Shown one piece after another: positions 1-11,579 of a DNA stretch of 64,000 nt. The position numbers and the translations under genes are program-made. Below the pieces are notes generated by a model. That model searched no databases, was not told the DNA's origin, and worked only from the letters and a program-made list of their open reading frames with translations. Every line of letters begins with the position of its first letter. Positions within the stretch are counted from its first letter, which is position 1. Source of the stretch: Phyto melanocephala. Its lineage: Eukaryota; Arthropoda; Insecta; Diptera; Rhinophoridae. Location of the stretch: the NCBI GenBank assembly GCA_941918925.1, contig OW799237.1, forward strand, positions 6,615,201 through 6,679,200, in the 5' to 3' direction.

Positions 1-1036
1 TTTAAATAGTTTTACTACACTTTTTGCCGTGTTCGAAGTTAGATAAAAATTCTGACCATATTTTCTACGAGATTCTTGAACAGTGGCGTTTACGTTGCAT
101 TATTTTAAAATATAAAAAAAAGATAAAAACCTTCTAGTGTCCTTAAATGCAAGCTGGGAATTTGTAAGAATTGCAGCATTTTACTTTACAGATATTGGCA
201 AATGAGTCATTCGTTTTGCTAAACCCGTTACCACTTTCCATTAAAGTAAATATTTCACTTTTCTTTTGTTTCTTCTCATTTCAACCAAAATTTCTTACCA
301 TGTTCACAAAATTCCTCTTAAACCCACAGCTATTTCGGTGTTAGCTCTTTAATGCAACTTCAACTTTGTAGACAACAATGTCAGAAAAAATAGAACGTGA
401 CTAATCATGAGAGACTATAATTACAATAAATATAAAGGCTTTTTATTAAAGTTAACCAAGTCGCAGCAGAAAGCCAACGAAGAAATATTACAAAAAAACT
501 TGTAATAAATTCGTTTTACTCGTAAGGAAATAGTTTTACGTCTAAGGAAACGAAGAAACAGAAGAAAAAAAAAAAGAAAAACTTATTGAGAATATTGTCA
601 TGTACTAATCATTTAAGGAAAGTTAATTGGTTCCCAGTTGGGAGTGAAAAGTTTTTAAAATAAAGTAGTCTATAGGGAACAAAAGCTGGTTATTTTTTAC
701 GAACTTGAATGTAGGCAAAAGTTATGAAAAACGTTTATATTAAGCGCATAGAAAGTTTAATATAATTTGGTATTTAAGTTGCTTAAACGCTATTTATCTT
801 AATAAAATAAACTTTTGTTTAGCTCACAAGTTAAAAAGACATAAGCTTTTGTAGTGGAAAGTCTAGCTGATTGCAAGTCATTTAACAAGGTGGATGGAAC
901 CTGGAGAGTGAGTAGCTTTAAATGAATAAATAAATATTATATTTAATCTTATAATCAGATCACCTCGAAATAACTCACTTATACTAAACCTTGACCGTCT
1001 ATGTAATGATATAAATAACTGGTGCGACACCTCAGG

Positions 1037-1069
<33 letters not shown>

Positions 1070-1938
1070 TTACTTTAAGATGCCAACATATATACCTTAA
1101 AAGTACACAGGAATTTGTGACAATAACATTTAATATTAAAGGTTAAATTTAAGAAATTAGCTGTCAACCAGAAAATTCCAACAATAACCATGTTAACCAT
1201 CTAATATTTGACTGTAGAATGCGTAGGTGTTTGAAAGTATGAGTGCCCTGTTGTATGAGTTCATTTGGCGGCCACATAAAATTATAACTTAAGATAAAGC
1301 CATTTTCGTAATTCAAACAAAAACATGTCAACACTTGTAATTTGACACAATTGCATGAACAATCTCACGCATACCTGCGTCATCATAATGCATAAATATG
1401 CATGTACACACATACATACTTGTACGCTTTTGTAACTCAATCAGTAATAACAAGTGTCATTTGTGTTCTGTATCATCATAATCATTATATTTAAATGCAG
1501 AGATTCCCAAACTTTTTATTTTCGAAAATATTCTTGGAATTTGTAAAAAAAAAGTTAAATAAAATAATATTTTAAACTTGAAAAATGTTAAAGGGAAAAC
1601 AATTAAATTTGTAAACAAAATAGTGTTGGTTTAAATAAATTTGTTTTCACCATTCAAGGCATTGCAGTTCCCTCATAAGAATTAATTTTGCGCACCCAAG
1701 GATTTAAACAAAATTACAATTAAATACTTTCCTACTCAGTCAAAGGCAGTATTCAATTTCTAAAACAAAATTTAATAATCAATTAGGAAGTTTTTTTTTT
1801 TCAATAATTTAGACTTCCAAAGAAATATGACCGACAAAACAATAACAACAACTTTTCTTAGTTTTTAGAAATTCTTAGAAAAAATGAGGACAGACTTTGT
1901 CATGATTTTTTGCTCATATTTTAAAGATTTACCGTACT
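1..1938. other. AT-rich non-coding DNA
   Basis: No reading frame, RNA gene or repeat boundary could be recognised here. The only distinct feature is a pure (CT)14 microsatellite at about 1042-1070. Homopolymer A and T runs are frequent. It could be intron or intergenic DNA. Confidence 0.6.
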
Positions 1939-2270
1939 ATTATACCCTGCGGTACTATAGAATTGTCATTCCGTTTGCAACTTTTACAATATTGATTTCC
2001 TACCCCAAAGTATATATATTTTCTGTAAGCCTATGAACTTTGAAGCCGATTGAGCAATCTCTGTCTGTCATAGACCCGTGTGTTAGAGAAATATTCGAGA
2101 ATGAAACGCTTTTAAATTAAGCATAATTGCCCAATTAATTTTTGAGATTTAGGCAAACAAATATGACTCCTACTGTTGTATCCCTATTTTTGCAATAAAA
2201 CTTAACCCTGACGAAACTTATTTGAAACAAGACAGCCTTGGTTTCTTGCTTATAACTCAGCCATTTACAT
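1939..2270 (+). repeat. Dispersed repeat family A, partial copy
   Basis: This copy starts with TATACCCTG and carries a core near 1998-2085 of the form CCCAAAGTATATATATTTTC, followed by GATTGAGCAATCTCTGTCTG. The same order of blocks recurs at 8672, 51533 and 57914 on this strand, and in reverse complement at 16604-17602 and 29097-29962. It has no coding potential. The transposon class is not known to me; the repeated boundary and shared core are seen directly. Confidence 0.6.
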
Positions 2271-2399
2271 ATATCTCCGATTATCTGATTGTCAATAGCA
2301 AAATTAACAGAAACATACCTGATCCATGAACACTACACAATATCCCATACTATGGGCCTTAGAAAATTTATTTTAACTAACGCTCATATAAACAAAAAT

Positions 2400-2830
2400 T
2401 TCAACACAGCAGCTGCAAAGAATATGCCTGAACATTAGTTTTGTCATTTATTATGCAGCAGTATTTTTTTCTTTAAACTTATCTTCAATTTTTGTGCTCA
2501 GTTTATAGCCTCTAAATTTTTAGCGACGTTCCTCTTAGAAAATTTTCGAACCTTGTATTGGCTTTAACATTTCGTATCAAAAAGTTCGAACACTGACCCA
2601 ACCGGGTTGATATCCTAACGGATATATTGGTGGTCTTTTGAAAATATTGTTCTTTATCAAGGAAAGGAAAGGAAACAAGTTTCCAACCAACAGTCAAGTT
2701 CTTATTATGCTTCTCAATAACATTAGAAACAGTTTGATGGCAGACCTTTAGATTTTTTTCCTACTTTCGTAGGACCAACTCGGGTTTTTTTTTAAATTTT
2801 TAAAAAATTTAGTACGAACTTGAATCTTGG
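2400..2830 (-). pseudogene. Tc1-like transposase relic
   Basis: Read on the minus strand, 2750-2695 gives a helix-turn-helix-like stretch KVCHQTVSNVIEKHN. A second DNA-binding-like block follows at 2640-2550 (ISVRISTRLGQCSNF), and then CCIINDKTNVQAYSLQLL at about 2460-2405. The last block resembles the region around the first catalytic aspartate (MDDETYV-like) of Tc1 transposases. The blocks are in the order expected for a Tc1 transposase: two N-terminal helix-turn-helix units, then the DDE domain. Frameshifts separate them and the C-terminal half is absent. Shared sequence at 53870-54040 and more weakly at 52600-52780 shows that relatives lie elsewhere in the window. Family assignment is from recall. 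Confidence 0.6.
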
Positions 2831-4200
2831 AATGTCTTGCGATGCAAGAGTGAGAGAAACTCGTATGCAAATTATACTTCAACATCTGGAGATAATATGA
2901 ATACCATGCCATCACGTCATAATCCGAATCGAAGAAGCCTATTAATTACCCGAAATGGGATCACTTCTAATACCATCACTTTGGAAAATTCTAGCTCTTT
3001 TAGAGGTTCAAAAATCAAGTTAAAGTTTGGGCCATGGAGGAACACGTCAGAAAGTGGTAACATATAACTGTCGTTAAGATGAGGAACATACCATGGGGTG
3101 ACCCAAATTTTGAGAAATCGAAGGAGATTTTAAGCTGCTTAGGATAAGTCTCAGAAGATTAACTAAATAGTGTAGTAACAGGTCCCACGGAGATGAGAAC
3201 TCATCTAGGTCGCATGAAACAGTCGAATGACAAGACATATATATCATGCGAAGAAGACGATGGGACTTTGGAACAATTTGTTTTTCTCCTGTGTTATAAA
3301 TATTATAAATTAAATAGGTAATCTTTGGGAATTGCATTGACGAAAGTAGGTTCTTCACTTAGTCGAAATATTAGCTTAGTTTAGGATAATGGTACTGTAG
3401 AGGAATTTGTCATTCCTTAAAAGCGCAGAATATATCAATTGGGCATACGTATATACCATTCATAGGTGTTACTATTATTTTTGATACCTCTCTTTGTAAC
3501 CAAACCTATTATGTGGTATTATGTGAAGGACCTTATAAGAGCATTCCAAAGAAGGAAGAGAAGAAAAATTTAAATAAAAATGCGCAAAATTATAAAATGT
3601 AAAAAAAAATATTCTGTGGCATGTATAACTGCTGCTGTATAACTCTCTGCCTTCAATATTCGGAAACACTATTTCTAAGCAAACATTTGCACACATGCAA
3701 TTCTAAACTGTTGTATGTATGTGTGCATTTTAACAGTTATAATAATACTTAGTAATATTACAACGATATCAACTCCCATTTATAGCACCACAACAAGAAC
3801 AATAAGCACTAAGTATTATTATTATTATTTCATGCGGAAATAGATTTTTGTACATGTCATTTCCTTCATTTAGGAGAATATTTAATTCAATTTATTTTAC
3901 TTTGGCACATAATTTTGCAACAGATTAGAAAACATACGAAAACTAACTCTCACTCTCTTTTATGCTCCATTCACTCACTCATCAGTTATGCAATTTAAAT
4001 TGCAATACAGTGTGTTGGAGTGTGTTTTACCCTAACAGGGTGAATGCCAAAAAGTTATAATTTAGAAAAAAGAATTATTAAAGGAAATTTAAAAAAACAT
4101 TAATTAAAAAAATATATTTTTTTCTGCAATTTTAGAAATTTTTTTGTGATTTTATAAGACAAAAATAAGTATTAGTTTCGACGTATTTAAATGCAATCAC
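2831..4200. other. Non-coding DNA without recognised features
   Basis: Short open frames occur on both strands but show no family resemblance, no good start context and no repeat structure. No feature is supported here. Confidence 0.5.
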
Positions 4201-4204
4201 GGAA

Positions 4205-5784
4205 AATGTGGGCTAAAAGTCACTATGGGGTTTAAAAATTTTAAATTTTTCGTTTTTATATTTTTTTTTATTTTTGAAATAAAATGTTTTACATTATTTA
4301 TGGAAAATAATGACACTTAAATGAGCCACGTTTTAAGATTTTTAATGATATACTCGCTTTAGAGAATTTTCTGTAACATCTTTCAAAACATGTGAATGTA
4401 GCGCTTGAATTTAGCTTAAAACTGTCCTTGTGTGTTGGCCAGTATAGACTTAAGGTAGGCTCTATAAGATTTAAACCACATCTCAGGTCTGGTTTTTTAG
4501 AGCAGGATGTTTGAAAAAATTGTCTCGCATAAAACGATACCGCTCCTCATATACGATTACAGCACTTTCAACATATTTTCAGATGTTATGCTAAACCATA
4601 CTATACACCCAATGTATATTCCCCCCTTATTTGTAAAATCTTTCTCTAGGACAATAACAATACGTATTCGAATTCCCAAACTAAAAATTAATATGTTTAT
4701 ACTGCCACTGCAATATAAACTTATAGTGTTAGCAAAAAAATTTTACATCGGAAAATCAAAAGTGAGTCGATGATGATCCTAAAATAAGAGTAAATCTCTC
4801 GCATCTTGATTGGGATGAAAAGGAATTTTCTTAACGTAATTGGTGTTCAACTTGTTTATCTCTTCCTACATGGTGAGTATATCTAAGTTCCTATGGATGT
4901 TACGATTCTTGATAAACAGGTAGCACACGTGATCGTTCTTAAAACAGTTGACTGTTTTATTTAGAATTTTTGGACATTAGACTCTACGGCTGTTCCCCCA
5001 TAGCTGGATGGCATATATTCATATGGACTTTATCTCTGACGTATACAGAAGCACTTTGATATCTAAGTCAAGCGTCGATTAAGGACCAATGAGCCAATGC
5101 AGGTCAGTGGTTTTCAGTTTTATGGGGTGTAATTGGCGTGGATGAATTTTTCTTGGATTTTCAGAATCCCAAAACCTACAGTTTAGCCTATTAGCAAAGC
5201 AATTCAAATTAAAATGGTCTTTATCACCTAAAATCAGATTTTCAATAAAGTTGATTTCATTTCTTGCCAAGTATTGAATTTTAACTACAAAATTAGACGT
5301 TACCGATGATTGTGGTTTTAATTCTTACACCAATTGATGTTAAGTATATGGGAATAACAGTAAATTTTTTTTTAATTCGTAGTAGCGAATTACGAATCAT
5401 TCCTTACTGAGTATAACGTCTTCTGGTAGTTGTTTCTGGTATTTTTTTTTTAATTTTGTTCCAATCGTTCAAAATTTTCCGCAATCTGAACCTATCATGG
5501 TCTACCGGCTCGAGGAAAATTTCTTTTGTTGCCATATTGGTGGTAATAATGGACTAAGTAACGTATTATTGCTTCAAATCACGAAATTCTGACGTTAAAA
5601 TGTCGACAATATTTTCTTTGCATTAAAACAATGGAACGCTGATTTAAATAAAAACAAACTCTTTGTCTTTGTTCAGTTGTCAGACTCTCCCTTATATAAT
5701 TTGAAAAAATATATATAAAAAGTATATAAACGAAAAAGTTATTAAATTTGTTAGCCTCATGTTGACTTTTGACCCACCCTGTGT
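4205..5784 (-). mobile_element. Decayed mariner-type element with terminal inverted repeats
   Basis: The left end (from about 4209, GGGCTAAAAGTCACTATGGG) matches the reverse complement of the right end (5784 downwards, GGGTGGGTCAAAAGTCAACA). Similarity continues for about 50 bp through a T-rich stretch containing TTTTTCGTTT. Transposase fragments lie inside on the minus strand, running away from the right end. A third copy of this terminus, next to its own transposase N-terminus, is at 9012. The element is heavily diverged and no target duplication could be read. Confidence 0.55.
5079..5535 (-). pseudogene. Mariner-like transposase fragments
   Basis: A start-like segment at 5535 reads MATKEIFLEPVDHDRF. 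After a frame break, 5270-5080 reads GDKDHFNLNCFANRLNCRFW then SENPRKIHPRQLHP. The second block corresponds to the first-catalytic-aspartate block (SDEAHF, NG, NxQNCRxW, ENP, HP) of insect mariner-type transposases. The aspartate is retained but the following Glu-Ala is changed to Lys-Asp. The middle domain and the other two catalytic residues were not found. It lies inside the inverted termini of the 4.2-5.8 kb element and is a dead copy. Confidence 0.6.
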
Positions 5785-5812
5785 AATGGTTGTTTCTTTT
5801 ATGTCTTACTTA

Positions 5813-6121
5813 AGGCTATAATACACGGCATGTTTTTAACATCTGACTTTAAAATTTGTGAGACATAAATCTACATGTCTGTCAAAATTTTACTTTTACA
5901 GGCAACCGTCGCTGACTGCTTTGCAGCAGCAGAGATTTCTGCCAACGGCACATGTCACATGTTTTGACAGAAGAAAATAGAGCGCACTCTAATTAAAATT
6001 TTGTCAGATGTCTCAACACATGTTTTTTTTACAGAAGTAATGTTTTAAAGGTAACACACGACATGTTTGTATTACATATTTGACAAGTCAGATGTAAAAA
6101 ACATGCCGTGTATTAGCTCCT
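5813..6121. mobile_element. MITE, 309 bp, TTA target duplication
   Basis: The ends are AGGCTATAATACACGGCATG on the left and, in reverse complement, AGGAGCTAATACACGGCATG on the right. Inverted similarity continues over about 40 bp to the AAGTCAGATG/CATCTGACTT blocks. TTA flanks both ends (5810-5812 and 6122-6124). A second complete copy lies at 20941-21213, also with TTA on both sides, and a one-ended copy at 20667. A 3-bp TWA duplication is characteristic of PIF/Harbinger elements, so that is the likely superfamily. No coding sequence is present. Confidence 0.75.
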
Positions 6122-6331
6122 TTAATAATATGATTTCATGCGTATTTGAAAAATTACTCCGATATTGCATTCCAATATTATAGCCACAAGGATTGATTTT
6201 TATATTTTACGATTAGGCAACCCTAGTGCTAAAATCTGTTTGTGCTGGATCCCACATAATTTTACAAAGGCTTAAAAAAAGCCCGTATCAATTGGTAAAA
6301 AAAATACGATCGCGGTGTTTCAAAACATGTA

Positions 6332-7254
6332 AAGGGTGTTTTTTTAAGCCCGATAGAACTTAAAATTGTAAAAAATAACACAAAAAATTAAATTGTAATC
6401 AAAATTTTTTTTTTATTCGAAAGATCAATACGTGACATTAACATTTGAAAATGATTTCGGGCATATGGGCACCGCGGCTGTTCTTGACGAAGCGCATTCT
6501 GGACGTCCAATTTTGGGCCACTTTTTCGAGCACTGCTGGCCGTATGTCACGAATAACACGAACAATGCTGGCCTCCAAGGCGTCAATTGTTGCTGGTTTA
6601 TCAGCATAAACCAGTGACTTTACGTAGCCCCACAGGAAATAATCGAGAGGTGTCAAATCGCACGACCTTGGAGGCCAATTGACAGGTCCATTTCTCGAAA
6701 TCAACTTATCGCCAAATTTTGATTTCAATAAGTCGATGGTTGCGTTCGCCGTATGGCACATAGCGCCATCCTGTTGAAACCACATCTCCTCCGGATCAAT
6801 GTCATACATATTTTCAAACAAAAAATCATTGATCATGGTGCGGTAACGATCTCCATTGACCGTAACGCGAGCTCCGGCCTCATTTTTGAAGAAATAAGGT
6901 ACGATGATGCCACCAGCGTGAAAACCGCACCAAACGGTGAATTTTTCTGGATGTAATGGAGTCTGTAGGGTCTCTTGTGGATTGGTCTCGCTCCATATGC
7001 GGCAATTTTGCTTATTAACAAACCCGTTAAGCCAAAAATGCGCCGCCTCATCGCTGAACACAATTTTGCGATAAAATTGGACGTCCAGAATGCGCTTCGT
7101 CAAGAACAGCCGCGGTGCCCATATGCCCGAAATCATTTTCAAATGTTAATGTCACGTATTGATCTTTCGAATAAAAAAAAATGTTGATTACAATTTAATT
7201 TTTTGTGTTATTTTTTACAATTTCAAGTTCTATCGGGCTTAAAAAAACACCCTT
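6332..7254 (-). mobile_element. DD41D mariner-type element with 185-bp inverted arms
   Basis: The ends are AAGGGTGTTTTTTTAAGCCC and its inverse, flanked by TA on both sides (6330-6331, 7255-7256), the target duplication of Tc1/mariner elements. The inverted match is far longer than a normal terminal repeat: 6330-6514 against 7073-7256, about 185 bp with only two substitutions and one single-base indel. The left arm is the native 3' end, with the transposase C-terminus and 3' flank. The right arm is an inverted copy of it that replaces the native 5' end and the N-terminal DNA-binding domain. It is inserted into an older DD34D mariner relic. Confidence 0.9.
6438..7142 (-). pseudogene. DD41D transposase, N-terminally replaced (234-codon open frame)
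   Basis: The frame is open for 234 codons. Residues 1 to about 22 (MKMISGIWAPRLFL...) are translated from the duplicated inverted arm and are not native protein. From about residue 23 it is a catalytic domain: KIVFSDEAAHFWLNG holds the first Asp, with one extra Ala against the usual DEAHF; NKQNCRIW and HPEKFTVWCG follow; FQQDGAMCHTA holds the second Asp; CDLTPLDYFLWGYVKS holds the third. I count 41 residues between the second and third Asp, which is the DD41D (rosa-like) spacing. The C-terminus matches the family. About 110-130 N-terminal residues with the helix-turn-helix are missing, so the product could not bind its ends normally. The good preservation suggests a fairly recent copy. Confidence 0.85.
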
Positions 7255-7508
7255 TATATGACATGACGACTCTACGTGCATGAGCACGAAAGTTATAAGC
7301 AGTTGACTAATAAAGCAGTTGATGCGTTTAAAATTCATGTCCTGGAGGTACCTTTATCGGAATTGTAAAAATGCTTCGTAAATTGGCGCAAACTTATACA
7401 AATGTTCATTGATCTTCAGAAAGAATATTTTGCAAAGCTACAAAGCCATTTTTTATGATAAATATTAATTTATTGTCTCTAATCCCGAAATATAAAAGTT
7501 AACCCTCG

Positions 7509-8660
7509 CATCCAGTTACTTATGTATGACATTATAAAGTTAATAATACATGCATAAACTCATACAAAATTACTTAAACAAACATCTTTAGGTGTAAAAA
7601 TGCATGCATTTGCATGCCTATGTTTTTACACACTTGCATACATTTGTCTAAACATAAATGTATGAATTGTGTAAGAATGTATGTAAGAATGTATGTCTGT
7701 ATGTATGATGGTATGTAAATATGTTTTTTAATTTGCCAATTTGGCGGTTAGAACGTAAAGACACTTGATTTGGAAACCACAAAAATCCGTTTCATGTTGC
7801 TGTTGGTTAAACACACATCTGTGGTTTTATTTTGATAATGTGCGGTTTATTAATGAATTGAGGATGAAAAGGATCAATGATGATGGAACAAAAAAAAATT
7901 GTTGCAAGCTGCTGTTATCATAATTGATTTTCGGTTCAATAACTAAAAGCTATTTTAAAGTAAATTGTTAAAGAAATATTTGCAAGTTAATTTTACGTGA
8001 AAGGGTTTTACGATTGTATTTAGGAAACATTTAAAAAAATATAAAAAAAGTTGAAAAAAATACTTAAATTATTTTTATATTTCGATTAACAAAATATTTA
8101 AATTATATTTCGTATTTAAATACTTCTTCAAATAAATTTTAGAATCTCTTAAATTTACTAACAAAATTGAGCTTTTAATTTTAAGTTAATTTTTTATTTA
8201 TTTAAACACTATTTTGAAAACAAAAATACCACAAGACATTATGTTACCTAGTGCTTAGAGATGATTTAACCCTAATAAATGTATTCAATTGAAAATGAAA
8301 ATCTGCTTAAAGTTACCTACTAAAAACACTTAAGAAACACAAACACATACATGCCCTTATTTACGCACACATACTTATTTGTTCTGCATAAATAATTCGT
8401 TTTCTAATGTTTTTTTTTAAATGTTTGTAGAAGTGTTTTTTCACTCATTATCATTATCAGGATTTATTTACAATATTGTGCAAGGAATTAAAATTCATTT
8501 AAAATTAAATTTTATTTAAATTTAATAAAGCTTTTAATGAAGTAATGTAAAAGCTTCACAATGTATTTACTTAGATGTATATCTTATTTAATTTTAGATT
8601 TTGTTATTATTATTCTTTGTTTATACAAAATGATATAATAAGATGAGGATATTATAACGG
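7509..8660. other. AT-rich non-coding DNA
   Basis: It contains a loose ATGT/GTAT-rich stretch at about 7660-7730 and many A/T runs. No gene or element boundary was seen. Confidence 0.55.
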
Positions 8661-8664
8661 ATTT

Positions 8665-8820
8665 TTACGAGAGTATATAAAGGGTTTTTATGAGTTTGTC
8701 ATACAGATTGTTATTGCTTTAGCAACCCCTTAAAGTATATATATTCTGTATACCTAATAAGTCGATTTAGGTTCTTCCGTGTGAGCGTTGAAACTAACTT
8801 CTTGAAGCCCCCATATATTC
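8665..8820 (+). repeat. Dispersed repeat family A, fragment
   Basis: The block order is GTATATAAAGGG, GAGTTTGTCATAC, then ACCCCTTAAAGTATATATAT and TAAGTCGATTTAGGTTC. It matches the 51.5 kb and 57.9 kb copies and, reversed, the 16.6 and 29.1 kb copies. Confidence 0.55.
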
Positions 8821-8837
8821 TATTTTACTTTCAGAAC

Positions 8838-8992
8838 GATTATTTTTATGATCTTATTTTTAGAGACTAAGTAGCTCAACAGTGTTACCATATCATATAT
8901 GTTTTTATAAAACGAAAAAGAACAATAAACAATTTAGCAATAAAATAAAGGACTTTGTCGTTACTGTCGTAGATTTATTTATGAGCCGTTCT
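8838..8992 (+). repeat. Dispersed repeat family B
   Basis: A block reading CTTATTTTTAGAGACTAAG, then CTCAACAGTGTTACCATAT, followed about 80 bp on by GATTTATTTATGAGCC. Similar blocks in the same order occur at 26265-26470 and 32940-33110, and the first half alone at 56265-56345. There are no open frames. The element class is unknown. Confidence 0.55.
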
Positions 8993-9011
8993 TTTTTCAT
9001 GTGGCTTTTTG

Positions 9012-9300
9012 ACAGGGTAGTCCAAAAGTCACATTGGGGATTAAATATTTTATAATCTTTTCGCTTAAATATTTTTTTTTATATTTATCATTTCCTTGAA
9101 TAAATAATGAAGAGGGATTCCCAACCAAACAAAGAACCAGAAAACGTTTAAATCGTACTGCGGAAAATATTGAACGCGTAGATCAAAGTGGTAAAGAAAC
9201 CCCCGCAAAATCCACCAGAAGCCTTATGGTCAGCTAACAATGGCTGGTACGTCACGGCGACGTGATTAAAATAAACATTTACTGTTAATTCCACATAAGG
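9012..9300 (+). pseudogene. Mariner 5' end with transposase N-terminus relic
   Basis: The terminus AGGGTAGTCCAAAAGTCACA at about 9013 matches both ends of the 4.2-5.8 kb mariner relic, including the following T-rich segment. From 9155 the plus strand reads NRTAENIERVDQSGKETPAK then STRSLMVS, a stop and QWLVRHGDVIK. This corresponds to the helix-turn-helix region (AENIERV..SV.E.P..STR) of mariner-type transposases. There is no catalytic domain downstream, so this is a 5' fragment. Confidence 0.65.
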
Positions 9301-11570
9301 ATGGAGATAGGTTTTAACAGTTGGCCAGAAAAAACATTGATTTTATTGAGAATTTGATTACTATAAATTTTTAGAATATAACTGAAGCAAGCAGATACAG
9401 CAGCACATGTATTACTCATTCGTATGTGCAGTCATGTGCGGTTATGTAGAAATTTACGGATAGGATTGTAGATAATTTGAAATTACTAAAGTCAAGATTT
9501 GTGTAACGCAACGAGACTCCTAGGGCCACCGAGAGTGATAAAAGTAGCCTTAGCATTACTGGGACATGAGAGAAGGTCGAAAATAGGTCCCTTTATGAAA
9601 GTGTTATGGTTCGGTGTCATGCGAATGTTTGTACTTGATTATTGGCAGCAGAGTTACAAAAAAAAAAATTTTGTATTAATTTTAATAAAACCATATTATT
9701 TATTGTGCTGTGCCTTGCGCCGTAAGTTGCTGCCTATGTCTTATGTTTTATTGAAGACTTTCTACCGGAATGAGCTAACTATAACATACATATGCCCATA
9801 TAATTCTTTCAGGAAATAAGCTATTGTATCTAGCAGACATAGACATTTAGTCTTTCTGATAGTCAGGTTAACCTTATGCTCTATATTCTAGGTTATGGAC
9901 GAATCTGCAGTCTACAATGTGAAATATATATTTGAGAATACCAGTATACATGCTTAAGTTTATACCAGCTACCACAAAAATAAATAAATTTTGCTGCTTT
10001 TGTTTAAAACTAAACATTTCTTATCTTTAATTACATTTCTAATGTATTTTTGCTGGAATTTTCATGTATCTATATCACGCTATATATAACTTAGAGAACA
10101 ACTCTTTTAATCCTTTTTTTAACGTAAAACTTTTTCCCAGCTTAAATAAATAAAATTTTCTCCATTAATGCTTTTAAGGCTGGCAAAGTTTTGCTTTATA
10201 CTAGCACAGCTTAGTACTGTACACAACCACATACTACAGCACAACAGTTATAAGCAAATCAATTGTTAAACTAAGCGGCTGAAGCAACACTTAGAGAAAA
10301 ATTTTAGAAAATGAGAATTAAAGGCTGTAAAACTAACAGAAACAATTTAAAGTAGACAATAAGCGAACGCAAGTATGCATTTTAACACATGCATGTCAGT
10401 GTATGCACAAGTAGCTGTACAATGTGGTGCGGCGAGTATATGTGTAAGTGTATTACAGCAAGAGAGGACATGTGCTGGTGTAATTGCAACTTAAGTGTGT
10501 AAGTTTGTGTGTATTTCAGAATATGTGTTCATAAGTAATGTGTATTGGTATGTTTATAAAACAGCCATTATCAACATCATTTTAGCATGAAAAAAAAAAA
10601 AAGAATTTTTTATTTATTTTTTCTATTTTTCACCAGCATTAAAAAAATTTTAACATCACAGCCACAATAGACAAACAAAACCACTTACAACAATGTTACC
10701 ATAAATGATGACAACAACAATAATAAGTAGTGGCAACATTCATGACTTATCTACAGCATGTATGCACTCAAGTGTGAATAATGCAACTTAAGTGAAAGAT
10801 TTCGATTTGTTTCTAACCCACACTACTAAACACCGCTCTGTTACTTTTATATGCTACAAACACACACACAAGCAGGCATTTTTATACTAAATACAGTTCA
10901 GAGTGTGGGAGGTTTGGATATAAAAAAGAAAAATCTGTTACATATACGCAAAACTTAACACATGCTTACACATCTGTACATTATGTGCAAAATGTGAAAA
11001 ATCTTTATGGAACAATAAATATGTTAAATATTTGAAATGAAAATTGTTCTTAACTAGTAAATGGATTTTAAAGTAGACCACGTTATAGTAAAACAAGAAA
11101 AAGAAAAAAGCAAATCTAACAAAAGTAAGTAGTAACAAGAAAAAACTTATTCAATTGATATTATTAGAGTACATCCTTGCGTATAAATACTACAGTTATG
11201 TGTGGAATAACTGCCATAGCAATTGTAGCATATACTGAGGCGTATAATTGATATTTTGTATGCGGGTAAATCAAAAAATTATTTTTATTCAATTCAGGGA
11301 GGCAGGGGAGGAAATATATGTGAATTAAATGCATTAATAAAGCGCTTAATATGCATAAATTGTTAACGAGGATTGTAGGCCCAGTTTCGCAGGAAATACT
11401 AGCGAGGGTCGTGCCAAAGAACACGCACTCGACTCTAGATTATTCACAATGCCAACCAATTCCAAAGACACTATCAGAAATGTCAAACAAGAACTTAAAT
11501 AAAATTTTTAATCTATAGGAATCATAAGAGAATCATTAAAACATAGACTAGTAGATACAGTACTACATAC
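9301..11570. other. Non-coding DNA without recognised features
   Basis: Open frames at 9499-9819 and around 11 kb have no recognisable motifs. A few GT-rich and A-rich runs occur. No feature is supported. Confidence 0.5.
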
Positions 11571-11579
11571 TACAGATCA

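Larger units (their letters stand above)
6228..7508 (+). pseudogene. DD34D mariner transposase relic split by a later insertion
   Basis: The left part, 6228-6329, reads AKICLCWIPHNFTKA, a stop, KK, then after a frameshift ARINW, a stop and KKYDRGVSKH. This matches the linker region (WIPHNLT..QKKAR..W) of mariner transposases. The right part, 7312-7440, reads KAVDAFKIHVLEVPLSEL, a stop, KCFVNW, then IDLQKEYF, the expected mariner C-terminus. The catalytic domain between them is deleted. A DD41D element now occupies 6332-7254. The 3' flank AATCCCGAAATATAAAAG (about 7481) recurs after the mariner relic at 36212, so both are the same family. There are multiple stops and it is not functional. Confidence 0.8.

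Noticed and set aside
9499..9819. A 106-codon open frame beginning with a GC-richer stretch
   Set aside because: No domain or family resemblance could be established, and the second half is AT-driven. It may be a decayed retroelement, but this cannot be supported.
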